DNA from: Lachnospiraceae bacterium
GTDB lineage: Bacteria; Bacillota; Clostridia; Lachnospirales; Lachnospiraceae
NCBI GenBank assembly: GCA_016291655.1
Contig: JAEEYF010000018.1
Coordinates: 1 to 64,000 of the forward strand
DNA: 64,000 nt
Reading direction: 5' to 3'
The notes beneath the pieces are model-generated. The model was not told the origin of the DNA, did not search any database, and saw only the letters and a list, made by a program, of their open reading frames with translations. The stretch's first letter is position 1. Each line of letters starts with the position of its first letter. The position numbers were made by a program, and so were the translations under genes. Shown here in pieces: positions 62,461 to 64,000 of the stretch.

Positions 62461-63258
62461 TTATTGTATTTTAATTATCACGTTATCTCCGTTTTTGTTG
62501 GTTATAAGCATACCTGCACTCTCTATTTCCATATCCTCGGGTACTTTGAAAACAACAACCGCGCCATTCGGATCATTGTATCTTCCGCCGGGCGCAACCC
62601 CTTCTCCGGGAAGCTCCGTCTCGTCAACCCCTATATAAAACAGATCGTTCAGAAGCAACGAAGTAACTTCATAATCAAAGTAAATGCCGTTGACCATGAT
62701 GAGACCGGTCAATCCCATATCGCAGGTCTTCAGATACTTGACAACAGAACTCTTGTTCTCGATAACGAACTTGGCGGCTATATAATCATATCCGGGGATC
62801 TTCGACAGAGTCACAAACGAATCGGAAATCTCAAACGTGTCCTCCGGTTCACTGGCTCCCGCAAAGATAACGCTGAAATTCTCCGCTCCTATGACCTTGG
62901 CCAGTTGTTTCCATGTCTCAGCCGTGTTCGCAGGGAAAGGAGTGGGCGTAGGCGTATTTGTGGGTGTTGAGGTAGGAGCAGAAGTAGCGTTGGGATCTCT
63001 CGGTGCAGACGTCGGTCTCGGCGTCGGTGTGGGTGTATTGGTAGGCGTAGGCGTCGGCGTGTTGGTAGGCGTAGGCGTCAAAGCCTTTGCTTCAAGAAAC
63101 GATGATGTATAGTTCGAATCATGTCTGAGCAGCGCATCCGCGCAATACTGGGCGACAGCATCGATCTCACTGTCAGTGAGGGGAATCTCCTCAACCAGAC
63201 AGCCGTTCAGTCCGAGTACAGCGATCAATATTAAAATCAGCGGAATTTTTTTTCGCAC
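62461..63258 (-). CDS. Lipoprotein with a TPTPTN-rich linker, unknown
   Basis: A 265-residue predicted lipoprotein. The basic start MRKKIPLILILIAVLG and lipobox LNGC fit signal peptidase II processing. After about 45 residues comes a Thr/Pro/Asn-rich linker of roughly 55 residues (TPTPTNTPTPTPTN and similar), then a folded domain of about 150 residues that looks beta-rich (FAGASEPEDTFEISDSF, GTYFDYEV-like segments). The start is read as GTG 63258, with AGGA nine bases upstream, which gives a clean signal peptide; a TTG seven codons earlier is the alternative. The linker would hold the domain away from the membrane through the wall. No function is recognised. Confidence 0.8.
   Translation of the reverse strand: MRKKIPLILILIAVLGLNGCLVEEIPLTDSEIDAVAQYCADALLRHDSNYTSSFLEAKALTPTPTNTPTPTPTNTPTPTPRPTSAPRDPNATSAPTSTPTNTPTPTPFPANTAETWKQLAKVIGAENFSVIFAGASEPEDTFEISDSFVTLSKIPGYDYIAAKFVIENKSSVVKYLKTCDMGLTGLIMVNGIYFDYEVTSLLLNDLFYIGVDETELPGEGVAPGGRYNDPNGAVVVFKVPEDMEIESAGMLITNKNGDNVIIKIQ
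62945..63080 (-). repeat. Degenerate tandem repeat encoding the Thr/Pro linker
   Basis: Short units close to GGCGTAGGCGT, arranged in blocks of about 24-27 bases, repeat through this stretch and encode (TP)nTN. Such tracts can gain or lose units by slippage while staying in frame. Confidence 0.7.
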
Positions 63259-63301
63259 CTTCACACTTCCTTCTTTCAATATATTTTGTGTCCTTTTGAA
63301 A

Positions 63302-63330
63302 ACTATAACACTTTATATTGTTTTCGGCAA
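63302..63330 (-). promoter_or_regulatory. Probable sigma-A promoter of the PT-linker lipoprotein gene
   Basis: On the minus strand, TTGCCG (63330-63325) and TATAGT (63307-63302) are separated by 17 bases, about 43 bases before the chosen start. It lies just past the histidine kinase stop. Confidence 0.6.
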
Positions 63331-63338
63331 CTTTTCTT

Positions 63339-64000
63339 TTAAACTTTAGCCTTTGAATCAAGTTCAAACCAAAATTCGACGCCGTTGGCATGATTGATCA
63401 CTCCGAAGTCCTTATTGTGAGCATCCATTATAGCCTTAACGATCGAAAGCCCTATGCCCGAACCGCCGTATTCCCTGGTCCTCGCCTTATCAACCTTGTA
63501 AAACTTGATCCAAATCTTGTCAATGTCTTCCTCCGGAATTGGTTTTCCGGTATTGAATACGGATATTCTGACATTTCCGTCCTTTTGTTCCGCCTTAACG
63601 TCCACTATCATCTCATTTTCGCAATGATTGAGCGCATTAGTGAGATAATTTGTGAACACCTCTTCTATCATATATTCATCCGCCCAGACGTTCATAGGTC
63701 CCTTGGCATTCACCAGAAGCTTTACTCCCTTGTTCCTGATCAGCAGCTCCGATGAATTCAATACCGACCGGATGACCTCGCATATATCAAACCTCTTGAG
63801 TTCCACAACCTGATTGCCGAATTCGATCTGGTTCAGCGTAAGCAGCTTTTTAACCATCGTATTCATCTTACCGGCTTCGTCTATGATGACGTCGCAGTAA
63901 AAATCCTTGCTTTCCGCATCGTCGTTAATGCAGTCCTTAAGCCCCTCCGCATACCCGGAGATCAAAGCAATGGGTGTTTTCAATTCATGCGTGACATTTG
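63339..64000 (-). CDS. Sensor histidine kinase, C-terminal part cut by window
   Basis: About 220 residues of a histidine kinase run in from the right edge; the N-terminal sensor is outside the window. The first visible residues, VTHELKTPIALISGYAEGL, form the H-box with the phospho-acceptor His. The ATPase domain follows with the N-box (EVFTNYLTNALNHC), the G1-box-like VFNTGKPIPEEDIDKIW and the G2 box GGSGIGLSIVKAIMDAH. It should phosphorylate a response regulator, probably encoded upstream beyond the window. The stop is TAA at 63341-63339. Confidence 0.93.
   Translation of the reverse strand, partial: NVTHELKTPIALISGYAEGLKDCINDDAESKDFYCDVIIDEAGKMNTMVKKLLTLNQIEFGNQVVELKRFDICEVIRSVLNSSELLIRNKGVKLLVNAKGPMNVWADEYMIEEVFTNYLTNALNHCENEMIVDVKAEQKDGNVRISVFNTGKPIPEEDIDKIWIKFYKVDKARTREYGGSGIGLSIVKAIMDAHNKDFGVINHANGVEFWFELDSKAKV

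Noticed and set aside
62945..63080. CRISPR-like array of short repeats
   Set aside because: Units are contiguous, degenerate and in frame with a Thr/Pro protein linker, with no unique spacers and no cas genes in the window.

Overview
The window is a gene-dense bacterial chromosome segment of moderate GC content, with nearly all genes on the minus strand. Strong AGGAGG-type ribosome binding sites, sigma-A promoters (TTGACA-17-TATAAT type), hrcA-grpE-dnaK-dnaJ behind CIRCE operators, Asp23/FakA, NfnAB and TPTPTN-type lipoprotein linkers all point to a Clostridia member. I infer a Lachnospiraceae of the gut/rumen type (Butyrivibrio/Roseburia relatives). No tRNA, rRNA, CRISPR array, prophage or insertion sequence was seen. 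The species assignment is inference.

Layout. 0-8.5 kb: housekeeping block with rpmF (cut by the window edge), yceD, a GGDEF/EAL membrane protein, ackA-pta (acetate and ATP from acetyl-CoA), divergent tmcAL, a coiled-coil protein, coaD and rsmD. 8.6-16.3 kb: recG, followed by an AAA+ ATPase, a GtrB-like glycosyltransferase, a large polytopic (GT-C-like) membrane protein and a DPM1-like glycosyltransferase. This looks like a surface or lipid glycosylation cassette lying between recG and rsmD. 16.4-22.2 kb: fakA, asp23, rpmB, rpsO, a DUF1015 gene, an ECF folate S-component and signal peptidase I. 22.3-25.1 kb: galK-galT (Leloir pathway). 25.2 kb: an orphan promoter-to-terminator unit that looks like a small RNA. 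25.4-29.1 kb: a heterodimeric ABC exporter with one degenerate ATP site. 29.2-33.4 kb: a YvyF-like zinc-ribbon protein, pepF, a NifS-type cysteine desulfurase and rsmE. 33.4-36.4 kb: an AraC regulator divergent from a TIM-barrel isomerase/dehydrogenase pair. 36.4-41.4 kb: the HrcA heat-shock operon with two CIRCE elements. 41.4-46.3 kb: a lipoprotein GH5 glucanase, NfnAB transhydrogenase and the TrpR-like regulator YerC. 46.3-57.8 kb: pcrA, a tiny membrane protein, a DUF2974 hydrolase, an HtrA protease, folC, a 1418-residue BadF/HgdC-type activase, and ung. 57.8-64 kb: hisF, hisH, a long acidic membrane protein, cheV, a PT-linker lipoprotein and a histidine kinase cut by the window edge.

Together the genes describe an anaerobic, acetate-forming, plant-polysaccharide-using bacterium. 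GH5 and GalKT supply sugars, AckA-Pta makes ATP, and NfnAB balances NADH, NADPH and ferredoxin. Chemotaxis (CheV) and c-di-GMP (GGDEF/EAL) signalling are present. The least explained parts are the glycosylation cassette with its AAA+ protein, the sRNA-like unit at 25.2 kb, the hairpin-rich folT-DUF1015 intergenic region, and the acidic protein paired with CheV.
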